NCBI GenBank assembly: GCA_002484335.1
Contig: DLJQ01000014.1
Location: 41,803-97,301, forward strand
Length of the DNA: 55,499 nucleotides
Direction of reading: 5' to 3'
Origin: Flavobacteriales bacterium UBA7612
GTDB lineage: Bacteria > Bacteroidota > Bacteroidia > Flavobacteriales > Weeksellaceae
The notes under the pieces are model-generated. The model ran no database searches. It saw only the letters and a list, made by a program, of their open reading frames with translations, and was not told where the DNA came from. Position numbers and translations under genes: made by a program. Positions 17,414-25,677 of this stretch are shown here, piece by piece; the stretch's first letter is position 1; every line of letters begins with the position of its first letter.

Positions 17414-18607
17414 TTATAATCCTAATTTTTTAAGCGTTTGTTTTTGAACACCATTTTTATGTAATAAAATGTTAGTTGTTTTGTATTGTACAAAAGCTTT
17501 TGTTACATAAAGATATCCTTCGTAATCATTTGTTAATCCCCAAGAATTCTTAACGATATAATATTCTTTACCGTTTTGATCTTTTGCTAAACCAACAATG
17601 TGCATTCCATGATCATCTGTTGTTTGGTAATCATCAAAAGCTGCTTGACGCATATCTTCTGTAATCACTTTTTCTGGTTTTGGACCATTGAACATATCAG
17701 CTTTTTGTTCTGGCGTCATGTCAGCAAAATCAACTTCTGGTACATAAGCAACACCATTTTTCCAGCTAAATCCTTTTTCAGATACATCTGTTGCCCAAGC
17801 TACAGTAAATCCATTTTTCAATGCATAGTCAATATTATCTGTAAGCTCTGTCATTGGAACATTGTAAAAAGATTCGTAAGCCCAGTTATCAGGAACAGCT
17901 AAAACAAATGGTTTGTAGTAAGCATGATCTTTGAAAGATGTTATAGCTACATAATCTTGAGGTTTAATTCCTGTAACTTGATCTGCAAAAGTACGTGGAG
18001 TATATTTTTTACCGTTGTAAGTAAACTCGCTTGGGTAAGCACCTAAATAGCTATCTAATACAGCAGTATAAGCTTTTTCCCAGTTTGGAGTTAATGTTCC
18101 GTTTGGATTAGAAACTACAGCTTTTAAAACTCCTTCTTGGATTGCTGCCATTTCACCAAATTTATTATTTTTTGTTCCGTAGTTTAACCCTGTGTAAACT
18201 TCTGTAGGAACAGCTCCGTAATTTTTGATTGTGTTGATAACGTCAAAAAATGATCCTCCATCTCCTAAAGTTGTTGCACCATGCATACGTACATATTGTT
18301 TCCCTTTTTCTACGTAAGTATTTCTTGCATTAAAAATTGGAGACAAAGCTACTGGTTGTTTACCCATTCTTGCCATTTCCGACTCAAAGAAAGAATTCCC
18401 TGAATATGACCAACAAGTACCAGATGAACCTTGGTTTTTTATAGGTGTATTTGTTAGATTAATAACTTCTGTAAATTTGAAAGCTTCTTTACTGTTATTA
18501 CTAACATTTTTATTAAGTGAGTTAACTAGGTTGTCTTGTGCTGATGCCAATTGTACACCTCCAAATAAGATTGAAGCTGCGAAAATTGGATAAAAAATTT
18601 TACGCAT
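17414..18607 (-). CDS. Exported C1 family cysteine peptidase (bleomycin-hydrolase type)
   Basis: A 397-residue protein with a signal peptide (ending near ASAQ, residue 24). The catalytic triad is present: Cys65 in NQGSSGTCWSYSG, preceded by Gln59 for the oxyanion hole, His336 in DDHGMHIVG, and Asn354 in IVKNSWG. The long insertions between Cys and His and the DGGSFFDVINTIKNYGAVP segment place it with the C1B (bleomycin hydrolase/aminopeptidase C) branch rather than plain papain. Classical C1B enzymes are cytoplasmic and about 450 residues, so this shorter exported form is periplasmic or secreted. It is paired with a chagasin-like inhibitor gene. Confidence 0.9.
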   Translation of the reverse strand: MRKIFYPIFAASILFGGVQLASAQDNLVNSLNKNVSNNSKEAFKFTEVINLTNTPIKNQGSSGTCWSYSGNSFFESEMARMGKQPVALSPIFNARNTYVEKGKQYVRMHGATTLGDGGSFFDVINTIKNYGAVPTEVYTGLNYGTKNNKFGEMAAIQEGVLKAVVSNPNGTLTPNWEKAYTAVLDSYLGAYPSEFTYNGKKYTPRTFADQVTGIKPQDYVAITSFKDHAYYKPFVLAVPDNWAYESFYNVPMTELTDNIDYALKNGFTVAWATDVSEKGFSWKNGVAYVPEVDFADMTPEQKADMFNGPKPEKVITEDMRQAAFDDYQTTDDHGMHIVGLAKDQNGKEYYIVKNSWGLTNDYEGYLYVTKAFVQYKTTNILLHKNGVQKQTLKKLGL

Positions 18608-18950
18608 TTTGTATTGTATTTTATTAGAGTACTGAATATGTCGCTAATTTCATGAAAATGTTATACAAAAACCCTATTATTTTTATTTTTTTTCAAAAAA
18701 AAATTGATATTTATCTGTTAAACAACTTTTTAAAAAGGGGTATATGTTCAATTAAAATATTTTTCTAAAGATAAAACACAACATTACTGTTGCTTCTCGC
18801 TCGAGTTGTTATCTCAAAGTACCCAACAAAAACAACTTTACAAGATTGTTATTATTGGCTAAATCAGGTCTGTGAAAACATTTTTTTTACAGATTACTAC
18901 AAGCTCTTTTATTTAGTTATCCATATTAAGAAATTATATCTAAAAATTAA

Positions 18951-19015
18951 TCTGCAGCGGAAAGCGAAGTAAAAAGATTGAGAGCGGAAAGGGCGTCTCG
19001 TAGGGATTGGCCTAA
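18951..19015 (+). repeat. Interspersed hairpin repeat, degenerate half copy C
   Basis: Only the right box is recognisable: AAAAAGATTGAGAGCGGAAAG, then TCTCGTAGGGATTGGCCTAA. It parallels copy B (AAAAGATTGGGAACGTGAAAG, then TTCCGTAGGGTTTACCTAA). No left box or long stem is seen upstream. Confidence 0.5.
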
Positions 19016-19021
19016 AAATAA

Positions 19022-19059
19022 AAAAAGCCATTCAGAGTCAGATTTCCGAATGGCTTTTT
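19022..19059 (-). terminator. leu operon terminator
   Basis: AAAAAGCCATTC (19022-19033) pairs perfectly with GAATGGCTTTTT (19048-19059) across a 14-base loop, 18 bases beyond the leuB stop. Confidence 0.85.
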
Positions 19060-19076
19060 GAGATAAAAAATATAAA

Positions 19077-20201
19077 CTATATAATGGTCGATTTACCTAT
19101 CAAAATATTTTCTAAATTAATATATGATTGTTGGTCATGCTCGCTCAATAATATTTTTATGACATAGTTTGCTACAACTGATGTTGAATAATCACTTGTT
19201 TCGTCTAAATCTGATGTTACAATAAGGTTATTAATTGCATTTTCTACTGCATCTTCTATAGCCTTTGCTCCTTCTTCTAATCCTAAATAGCGAAGCATCA
19301 TTGCTGCACTGAGAATAGATGCCATTGGGTTTGCAATTCCTTTTCCTTTGGCTTGTGGATAAGAACCATGAATAGGTTCGAATAATGCATTTTCTGTTCC
19401 TACGGATGAAGATGGTAACAGACCGATACTTCCTCCGATTACACTTCCTTCGTCTGATATAATATCTCCAAACATGTTTTCTGTAAGGATAACATCAAAT
19501 TGTTTTGGATTGATGATTAATTGCATTGCAGCATTATCTACAAAAAGGAAATCTAATTCTACATCTGGATATTGTTTGCTAATTTCCATTGCAACTTTTC
19601 TCCATAAACGTGAAGTATCTAATACGTTTGCTTTATCTACTAATGTTACTTTTTTACGACGTTTTAATGCTTCTTGAAATGCTAAATGTGTAATTTGTTC
19701 GATGTCTTCTTTTTTGTAAGTGCATGTATCGTATGCATAAGAATAATCGTCTGCTGTGAATTTTTCTCCGAAATAAATTCCGTTGATTAATTCACGAAAA
19801 ATAACCATATCTGTTCCTTCGATATGCGATTTCTTTAGAGGACTTTTCCCTAATAATGACTCATATGCTTTGATTGGTCTGATATTAGCAAATAAACCAA
19901 GCTCTTTTCTTAATTTTAGTAATCCTTGTTCTGGTCGAACTTTCGCATTGGGATCATTATCATATTTTGGATCTCCAATAGAACCAAATAAAACAGCGTC
20001 GGCATCTTTACATAGCTGTAATGTACTTTCTGGTAAAGGATTTCCTGTTTCGTCAATTGCAATTGCACCTATCAATCCTTCTTCGAATACAAAACTATAG
20101 TTAAAAACTTGTTCTACTACTTTTAGAATTTTCACAGATTCTAAAATGATTTCTGGTCCAATTCCATCACCAGAAAGCACAGCTATTTTATGCGTTTTCA
20201 T
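19077..20201 (-). CDS. leuB: 3-isopropylmalate dehydrogenase
   Basis: Cytoplasmic NAD-dependent enzyme that oxidises and decarboxylates 3-isopropylmalate to 2-oxoisocaproate, the third step of leucine synthesis. It has 374 residues, with the family's GDGIGPEI start, RPEQGLLKLRKELGLFANIRP, the TLVDKANVLDTSRLWR catalytic lysine region, the metal/substrate motif DNAAMQL and ENMFGDIISDEGSVIGGSIGLLPS. A small oddity is RELINGIYFG where most family members have RELTGGIYFG. It is the last gene of the leuA-leuC-leuD-leuB operon and overlaps leuD by 14 bases. Confidence 0.96.
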   Translation of the reverse strand: MKTHKIAVLSGDGIGPEIILESVKILKVVEQVFNYSFVFEEGLIGAIAIDETGNPLPESTLQLCKDADAVLFGSIGDPKYDNDPNAKVRPEQGLLKLRKELGLFANIRPIKAYESLLGKSPLKKSHIEGTDMVIFRELINGIYFGEKFTADDYSYAYDTCTYKKEDIEQITHLAFQEALKRRKKVTLVDKANVLDTSRLWRKVAMEISKQYPDVELDFLFVDNAAMQLIINPKQFDVILTENMFGDIISDEGSVIGGSIGLLPSSSVGTENALFEPIHGSYPQAKGKGIANPMASILSAAMMLRYLGLEEGAKAIEDAVENAINNLIVTSDLDETSDYSTSVVANYVIKILLSEHDQQSYINLENILIGKSTII

Positions 20202-20793
20202 TTTGTAAAGATTTATGTTGTTTTTGTTCGTATTGTTCTATTTTATCTTTTTGACTAATTAAAAAATCGATATCATCATATCCGTTTAATAAACAAATCT
20301 TTTTATAAGAATCTACATCAAAGGTTAATTGAATATCTTTGATTTTTAATGTTTGATTTTCTAAATCTACTTCAAGTTCTATTTCTGGGTTTTCGTCTAT
20401 GTTTTGAAAAATAGTATTTAATACCTCATCTTCTACAACAATTGGTAAAATACCATTATTTAGTGCATTTCCTTTGAAAATATCTGCAAAGTAGCTACTA
20501 ATAACAACATCGAAACCATAGTCCTTAATTGCCCAAGCTGCATGCTCTCGGCTACTACCACAACCAAAATTTTTACCTGCAACTAAGATTTTTCCTTTAA
20601 ATTTTGAATCATTTAATGGAAAACTCTCTATCTGCTGATTATCTTGGTTATATCGCCAATCTCTGAATAGATTATCTCCAAATCCTTCTCTACTAATTGC
20701 TTTTAGGAAACGAGCTGGGATAATTTGGTCTGTATCTATGTTTTCTATTTTGATAGGAACAGCTGATGATTTTATATGATTGATAGAATCCAT
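20188..20793 (-). CDS. leuD: 3-isopropylmalate dehydratase small subunit
   Basis: A 201-residue small subunit of isopropylmalate isomerase, which with LeuC converts 2- to 3-isopropylmalate. It shows the swivel-domain signatures NIDTDQIIPARFL (residues about 19-31) and GKNFGCGSSREHAAWAIKDYG, followed by FADIFKGNALNNGILP. Length and order are normal. It lies six bases after leuC and overlaps leuB by 14 bases, indicating translational coupling. Confidence 0.96.
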   Translation of the reverse strand: MDSINHIKSSAVPIKIENIDTDQIIPARFLKAISREGFGDNLFRDWRYNQDNQQIESFPLNDSKFKGKILVAGKNFGCGSSREHAAWAIKDYGFDVVISSYFADIFKGNALNNGILPIVVEDEVLNTIFQNIDENPEIELEVDLENQTLKIKDIQLTFDVDSYKKICLLNGYDDIDFLISQKDKIEQYEQKQHKSLQNENA

Positions 20794-20799
20794 TTCTTT

Positions 20800-22191
20800 T
20801 TAATTTTGATTAATGTCTACAATTTTACCATGAACTGCTGCTGCAGCTGCCAAAAGTGGACTTGCTAATAATGTTCTAGAATTTGGACCTTGTCTTCCTT
20901 CAAAATTTCTATTTGACGTAGAAACGCAATATTTACCTTCTGGAACTTTATCTTCATTCATTGCTAAACAAGCTGAACAACCAGGTTCTCTTAATTTGAA
21001 TCCTGCTTCTTCGAAAATTTTATCTAAACCTTCTTCTATTGCTTGTTTTTCGACTTGTTTTGAACCTGGAACAATCCAAGCAACAACGTTTTCATTACGT
21101 TGCTTACCTTTTACATAATTGGCTACTGTACGCAAATCTTCTATTCTTGCATTGGTACAACTTCCTATAAAAACATAATCTATCGGATAATTGATAATTG
21201 ATTGATTATCTTTGAATCCCATATATTTTAATGATTTTTCGAAAGAATCTTTTTCATTTTCACTTAAAGAATCTTTAGATGGAATTACATCATTAACTGC
21301 AATTCCCATTCCTGGATTTGTTCCGAAGGTAATCATTGGTTGAATATCAGCAGCATCAAACTCTACTTCTTTATCAAAAACAGCACCTTCATCTGTTGGT
21401 AATGTTTTCCAATAAGCAACTTTTTGTTCCCATTCTTCTCCTTTTGGTGCGAATTCTCTCCCTTTTAGATAATCGAATGTTGTTTGATCTGGAGCTATCA
21501 TTCCTCCACGAGCTCCCATTTCTATAGACATGTTACAAACTGTCATCCTTCCTTCCATCGACATATTTTCGAAAACATCACCAGCATATTCACAGAAATA
21601 TCCAGTTCCAGAATTTGTTCCGATTTTTGAAATGATATATAAGATAACATCTTTTGGTTGAACATTCGGATTTAATTTTCCATTTACTGTAACACGCATA
21701 GATTTCGGCTTGTTCATCAACAAACATTGACTTGCAAAAACTTGAGCAACTTGGCTAGTTCCAATTCCAAAAGCTATTGCCCCGAAGGCTCCATGAGTAG
21801 ACGTATGACTATCTCCACAAACCAAACTCATTCCTGGTTGTGTAATTCCTAATTCTGGAGAAATAATATGAATAATACCTTGATATGGATGTCCTAATCC
21901 ATAAAAAGATATATTATTTTTTTTACAATTAATTGCCAATTGTTCTAATTGTTGTTTAGACAATGGTTCTGTAATCGGTTTATCTTGGTCGATTGTTGGC
22001 ACATTGTGATCTGCTGTTGCTACAATTTGATTTGGTCTAAAAACTGGTATATTTCTAGCTTCTAATTCAGCAAATGCTTGTGGACTTGTCACCTCATGAA
22101 TAAGGTGTTTATCTATGTAAATTACTTGTGGCCCATTTTCTACTTGGCTCACTACATGTGCATCCCACACTTTGTCGAATAATGTTTTCAT
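20800..22191 (-). CDS. leuC: 3-isopropylmalate dehydratase large subunit
   Basis: A 463-residue aconitase-family subunit with a 4Fe-4S cluster. Visible motifs are VCGDSHTSTHGAFGAIAFGI (substrate binding) and the cluster cysteines in FIGSCTNARIEDL and GCSACLAMNED. NRNFEGRQG near the C-terminus is the conserved catalytic loop. It acts with LeuD. It overlaps leuA by four bases (ATGA-type coupling) and is followed by leuD. Confidence 0.97.
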   Translation of the reverse strand: MKTLFDKVWDAHVVSQVENGPQVIYIDKHLIHEVTSPQAFAELEARNIPVFRPNQIVATADHNVPTIDQDKPITEPLSKQQLEQLAINCKKNNISFYGLGHPYQGIIHIISPELGITQPGMSLVCGDSHTSTHGAFGAIAFGIGTSQVAQVFASQCLLMNKPKSMRVTVNGKLNPNVQPKDVILYIISKIGTNSGTGYFCEYAGDVFENMSMEGRMTVCNMSIEMGARGGMIAPDQTTFDYLKGREFAPKGEEWEQKVAYWKTLPTDEGAVFDKEVEFDAADIQPMITFGTNPGMGIAVNDVIPSKDSLSENEKDSFEKSLKYMGFKDNQSIINYPIDYVFIGSCTNARIEDLRTVANYVKGKQRNENVVAWIVPGSKQVEKQAIEEGLDKIFEEAGFKLREPGCSACLAMNEDKVPEGKYCVSTSNRNFEGRQGPNSRTLLASPLLAAAAAVHGKIVDINQN

Positions 22192-23363
22192 GCAAATTTT
22201 GTTTCTACTGTTTGATTAAATTGATACATTAATCTTTCTAAATCTTCTTTGACGACTTCTTTTTTTGCATCAGCAACTTCTAAAAATTGTTCATACAAAA
22301 CATCTAATTCATTTTTAGTTACCTCAAAACCAATATTTTTTAAACGATAAGCTAAAGCTGAACGTCCACTACGAGCTGTTAATATAATAGATGATTCGTT
22401 TACACCAACCTCAGCAGGATCTATAATTTCGTAAGTTTCTCTATTCTTAATAACACCGTCTTGATGAATACCAGAACTATGTGCAAATGCATTAGAACCT
22501 ACAATTGCTTTATTTGGCTGAACAATCATTCCCATCGTTTCTGATGTAAACTGACTTAATTCTGTTAACATTCTTGTATCAATATCTGTATATAAATTAA
22601 GTTCTTTATGTTGTTTAAAAACCATTACAATTTCTTCTAATGCTGTATTCCCTGCACGTTCTCCGATACCGTTAATCGTACATTCTATTTGTCTAGCACC
22701 ATTAATAGCTCCTGCTACTGCATTTGCTGTCGCTAAACCTAAATCGTTATGATTATGACAAGAAATAATAACATTTTCTATTCCAGGAACGTTATCTTTT
22801 AAATATTTTATCTTATTTCCATATTCATATGGTAAACAATATCCTGTAGTATCTGGAATATTAAGTACTGTAGCACCAGCTTTTATAACTTCTTCACAAA
22901 CTTTTGCTAAATAAGCATTATCTGTTCTACCTGCATCTTCAGCATAAAATTCTACATCATCTACAAAAGATTTGGCATAAGCAACAGCTTCTACAGCACG
23001 TTCTATTATTGCTTCTTTGTTAGAGTTAAATTTGTGAATAATATGAGAATCAGAAGTACCAATCCCTGTATGAATTCTTGGCTTTACTGCATATTGCAAT
23101 GCTCTAGCAGCAGCCTCTATATCTTTTTTGTTTGCGCGAGTTAATCCACATACAGTTGCATTTTTCACTAATTTTGAGATCGCATTTACTGCATCAAAAT
23201 CACCTGGACTCGAAATTGGAAAACCAGCTTCAATAACATCAACTCCTAAATCATCTAATTTAGCAGCAATTTCCAGTTTTTGTTTCTTATTTAGTTTACA
23301 ACCTGGCACTTGTTCTCCATCTCTTAATGTTGTATCAAAAATTTGAATCTTTTCTGCACTCAT
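22188..23363 (-). CDS. leuA: 2-isopropylmalate synthase, short form
   Basis: Condenses acetyl-CoA with 2-oxoisovalerate, the first step of leucine synthesis. It has 391 residues: a TIM barrel with FDTTLRDGEQVPG at the start, the metal-binding HNHNDLG motif, GIGERAGNTALEE, and the flexible-lid region HSSGIHQDGVIKN. The usual C-terminal regulatory domain (about 120 residues in the 510-520 residue form) is absent: the protein ends about 70 residues after the lid region, and leuC begins within its stop. This short form probably lacks classical leucine feedback control. Homocitrate or citramalate synthase is possible by sequence class, but the leuCDB neighbours favour LeuA. Confidence 0.92.
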   Translation of the reverse strand: MSAEKIQIFDTTLRDGEQVPGCKLNKKQKLEIAAKLDDLGVDVIEAGFPISSPGDFDAVNAISKLVKNATVCGLTRANKKDIEAAARALQYAVKPRIHTGIGTSDSHIIHKFNSNKEAIIERAVEAVAYAKSFVDDVEFYAEDAGRTDNAYLAKVCEEVIKAGATVLNIPDTTGYCLPYEYGNKIKYLKDNVPGIENVIISCHNHNDLGLATANAVAGAINGARQIECTINGIGERAGNTALEEIVMVFKQHKELNLYTDIDTRMLTELSQFTSETMGMIVQPNKAIVGSNAFAHSSGIHQDGVIKNRETYEIIDPAEVGVNESSIILTARSGRSALAYRLKNIGFEVTKNELDVLYEQFLEVADAKKEVVKEDLERLMYQFNQTVETKFA

Positions 23364-23511
23364 ACCAATTCTTTTGTTTGTATTTGTAATGTGAAATTAA
23401 TTTTTTGTTAACTTTAGTCTTTGAAATAATATACTTTTATTACAATTCATAAACAAGTTAATTTTAATATAAGTTATTCATTTAAAGAATTTTAAACCTT
23501 TTTAAATTACA

Positions 23512-24993
23512 ATGTCTAATTACAATAAAGATTCTCTTTTTAGCCTAATAAAATCTTTAAATCGTTCAGAAAAACGACAATTTAAAGTTTATGTAAACCG
23601 TTTACAGATTAATGCTGATGCTAAATTTTTATTATTATTTGATACATTGGATAAATTGGAGGAATATGATGAAACTGTCATTTTAAAAAAGAAAATTACT
23701 ACTAAACAACAGTTATCAAATTTAAAAGCACACCTCTATAAACAAATACTAATTAGTTTACGAATGAGCCCTTCTCAACAGAATAATCGAATGCAGATTA
23801 GGGAACAATTTGATTTTGCCACAATTTTATATCAAAAAGGACTATATAAACAAAGTTTAAAAATTCTAGATAAAGCAAAATTTCAAGCTTATGAATTAGA
23901 AGAAAAAGCTATTGCTTATGATATATTAGAATTAGAAAAAATAATTGAATCTCAATTTATCACTCGAAGTATTTCTGGTAGAGCTGATCAATTAATAGAA
24001 GAATCGGAAGAATTAAGTTTACAAAATTTACAAACCAATAGATTATCAAATTTATCTTTAAAATTATATAGTCTTCTATTGGAAAATGGATATGCAAAAA
24101 ATGAAGAAGAGATAAATAAAATAAAAAAATTATTTATTGAACAAACAAAAGATATTAATCTTAACGATCTTAAATTCAAAGAGAAATTATGGTTTTACAA
24201 GGCTAATGTTTGGCTTGCTATGCTAATACAGGATTCTGATTATGCTTTTGAATACTCAAAAAAATGGGTTGAATTATTTTATGAGAAAAAAGAAAGAATT
24301 CAACAACATCCTGTTTGGTTTTTAAAAGGTCATACTTATTTATTAAAAATATTATACTTAAAGAAAAACTCGGAAGAATTTAAATTTTGGTATGATCAAT
24401 TAGAAAAATCATCTGCTTATTTTCCTTCTACTGATAATGTGGAAGCATTATGGTTTATAACAAAATTTAATAGTAAATTAAATTATTTCTTCATCAATCC
24501 AAAAGAAAATATAAGCCCTTTTCTTATAAAGGATATACTTAGAGAAATAAAATTACATCAACGAAAAATAGATAACCATCATATATTAATATTATATCTA
24601 AAAATAGCTGCCTATCATTTTTTAAATAAAGATTGGGAAAATTCTTTCGAGTACTGTCAAAAAATTGTCAATAGTGATTTCTATATTCAAGAAGATTTAC
24701 ATTTTTATACCTATGTTCTAATTATGATGAATTTATATGATTCTGGAAACGATCTTGAACTTGATTCTTATTCTTATAAAACACATCAGTTTTGTAAAAA
24801 AATGAAGAATAATAATAGTATAACTAGAAAAATTAGTTTATTCTTTATTGAATTAAATGATTTATATCCACAAGAAAAAATAAAAGCTTTTCGTGATTTA
24901 GATAAATTTTTAATTGAAGCTGAATCTGATGAATTATTAAGAAGAAATACCAACTATATTAATCTTCGCCGTTGGATAAAAGATAAAATTTAA
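23512..24993 (+). CDS. Large alpha-helical protein of unknown function
   Basis: A 493-residue cytoplasmic protein without signal or membrane segments, predicted almost entirely helical. The first 70 residues (SLFSLIKSLNRSEKRQFKVYVNR, LLFDTLDKLEEYDE) precede a series of helix pairs such as ILYQKGLYKQSLKILDKAKFQAYE and KDWENSFEYCQKIVNSDFY that look like degenerate tetratricopeptide repeats. This is a recurrent flavobacterial hypothetical, and I know no assigned function. It is divergent from leuA and followed 46 bases later by the RDD gene on the same strand. A scaffolding role is only a guess. Confidence 0.75.
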   Translation: MSNYNKDSLFSLIKSLNRSEKRQFKVYVNRLQINADAKFLLLFDTLDKLEEYDETVILKKKITTKQQLSNLKAHLYKQILISLRMSPSQQNNRMQIREQFDFATILYQKGLYKQSLKILDKAKFQAYELEEKAIAYDILELEKIIESQFITRSISGRADQLIEESEELSLQNLQTNRLSNLSLKLYSLLLENGYAKNEEEINKIKKLFIEQTKDINLNDLKFKEKLWFYKANVWLAMLIQDSDYAFEYSKKWVELFYEKKERIQQHPVWFLKGHTYLLKILYLKKNSEEFKFWYDQLEKSSAYFPSTDNVEALWFITKFNSKLNYFFINPKENISPFLIKDILREIKLHQRKIDNHHILILYLKIAAYHFLNKDWENSFEYCQKIVNSDFYIQEDLHFYTYVLIMMNLYDSGNDLELDSYSYKTHQFCKKMKNNNSITRKISLFFIELNDLYPQEKIKAFRDLDKFLIEAESDELLRRNTNYINLRRWIKDKI

Positions 24994-25039
24994 TTTCAGA
25001 TATAATAATGTTACATTATATCTATTCAATTAATTCTAT

Positions 25040-25528
25040 ATGCATCAAGATTATACTGTTGGAGAAAACAAAGCTAATCAAGGAGTTCGATTTTTAAATT
25101 TTATTATTGATTCTATTTTTATAGTTATTAGTATAATTATTATATTTTCTATAATATCTCTTTTTATTTATTTTATAAATCCTGAAAGTAAAATTTTCAA
25201 TGAAATTGAAAATATACATCCTTTATTAGATCGTATTTTGACATCAAGTGCTTACTTTCTTATTTATTTTGGAATTGAAGCTATTACAAAAGGTAGATCA
25301 ATTGGAAAATATATTACTGGAACCAAAGTTGTAATGATAGATGGTACAAATCCAACAATAAAAGACTATTTTTCAAGAAATATATCAAGAATAATACCTT
25401 TTGATGCTTTTTCTTTTTTAGGTGGAAATGACTGGCATGATAAAATATCAAAGACAACAGTTGTTAATAAAAAAGCTTTTGAAGAAAGTTTAAAAACAAA
25501 TAGTACCATTGATGAAATAGGTCACTAA
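25040..25528 (+). CDS. RDD family membrane protein
   Basis: A 162-residue inner-membrane protein with the RDD arrangement: an Arg in the pre-helix motif GVRFLNFIIDSI (with the first conserved Asp in the helix), a long hydrophobic helix (about residues 19-43), a second helix (about 68-85, SSAYFLIYFGIEAI) and the conserved TKGRSIGKYITGTKVV that follows it. RDD proteins are often proposed transporters, but most are uncharacterised. It probably shares a transcript with the upstream helical protein. A small hairpin at 25550-25570 follows. Confidence 0.85.
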   Translation: MHQDYTVGENKANQGVRFLNFIIDSIFIVISIIIIFSIISLFIYFINPESKIFNEIENIHPLLDRILTSSAYFLIYFGIEAITKGRSIGKYITGTKVVMIDGTNPTIKDYFSRNISRIIPFDAFSFLGGNDWHDKISKTTVVNKKAFEESLKTNSTIDEIGH

Positions 25529-25549
25529 TAAAATATAATTGCATAAATT

Positions 25550-25570
25550 ACTTTTTATTCATTAAAAAGT
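25550..25570 (+). terminator. Weak hairpin after the RDD gene
   Basis: ACTTTTTA (25550-25557) pairs with TAAAAAGT (25563-25570) around TTCAT. The stem is AT-rich and no T-run follows, so termination strength is uncertain. Confidence 0.4.
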
Positions 25571-25645
25571 AGTTGTTAAAAATATTTAATGTAAAATATC
25601 ATTGTTTTTTTTAAATATTATTTCGTAAAAAAGACTATTTATTGA

Positions 25646-25653
25646 TACCTTTG
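25646..25653 (+). promoter_or_regulatory. -7 box of mqo
   Basis: TACCTTTG matches TAnnTTTG, 25 bases before the mqo ATG. No clear -33 element is seen. Confidence 0.5.
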
Positions 25654-25677
25654 TAAGCAAAAATATATTTTTGAAAA

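Larger units (their letters stand above)
18608..19076. other. Intergenic region with a half repeat and a terminator
   Basis: No convincing gene; a 60-codon plus-strand frame at 18790-18972 has no start context, homology or composition to support it. The region holds the half copy C of the hairpin repeat (18951-19015) and the leu operon terminator (19022-19059). Confidence 0.6.

Noticed and set aside
18790..18972. A 60-codon plus-strand open frame
   Set aside because: No ribosome-binding or promoter context, no recognisable protein features, and it runs into the degenerate repeat copy C.
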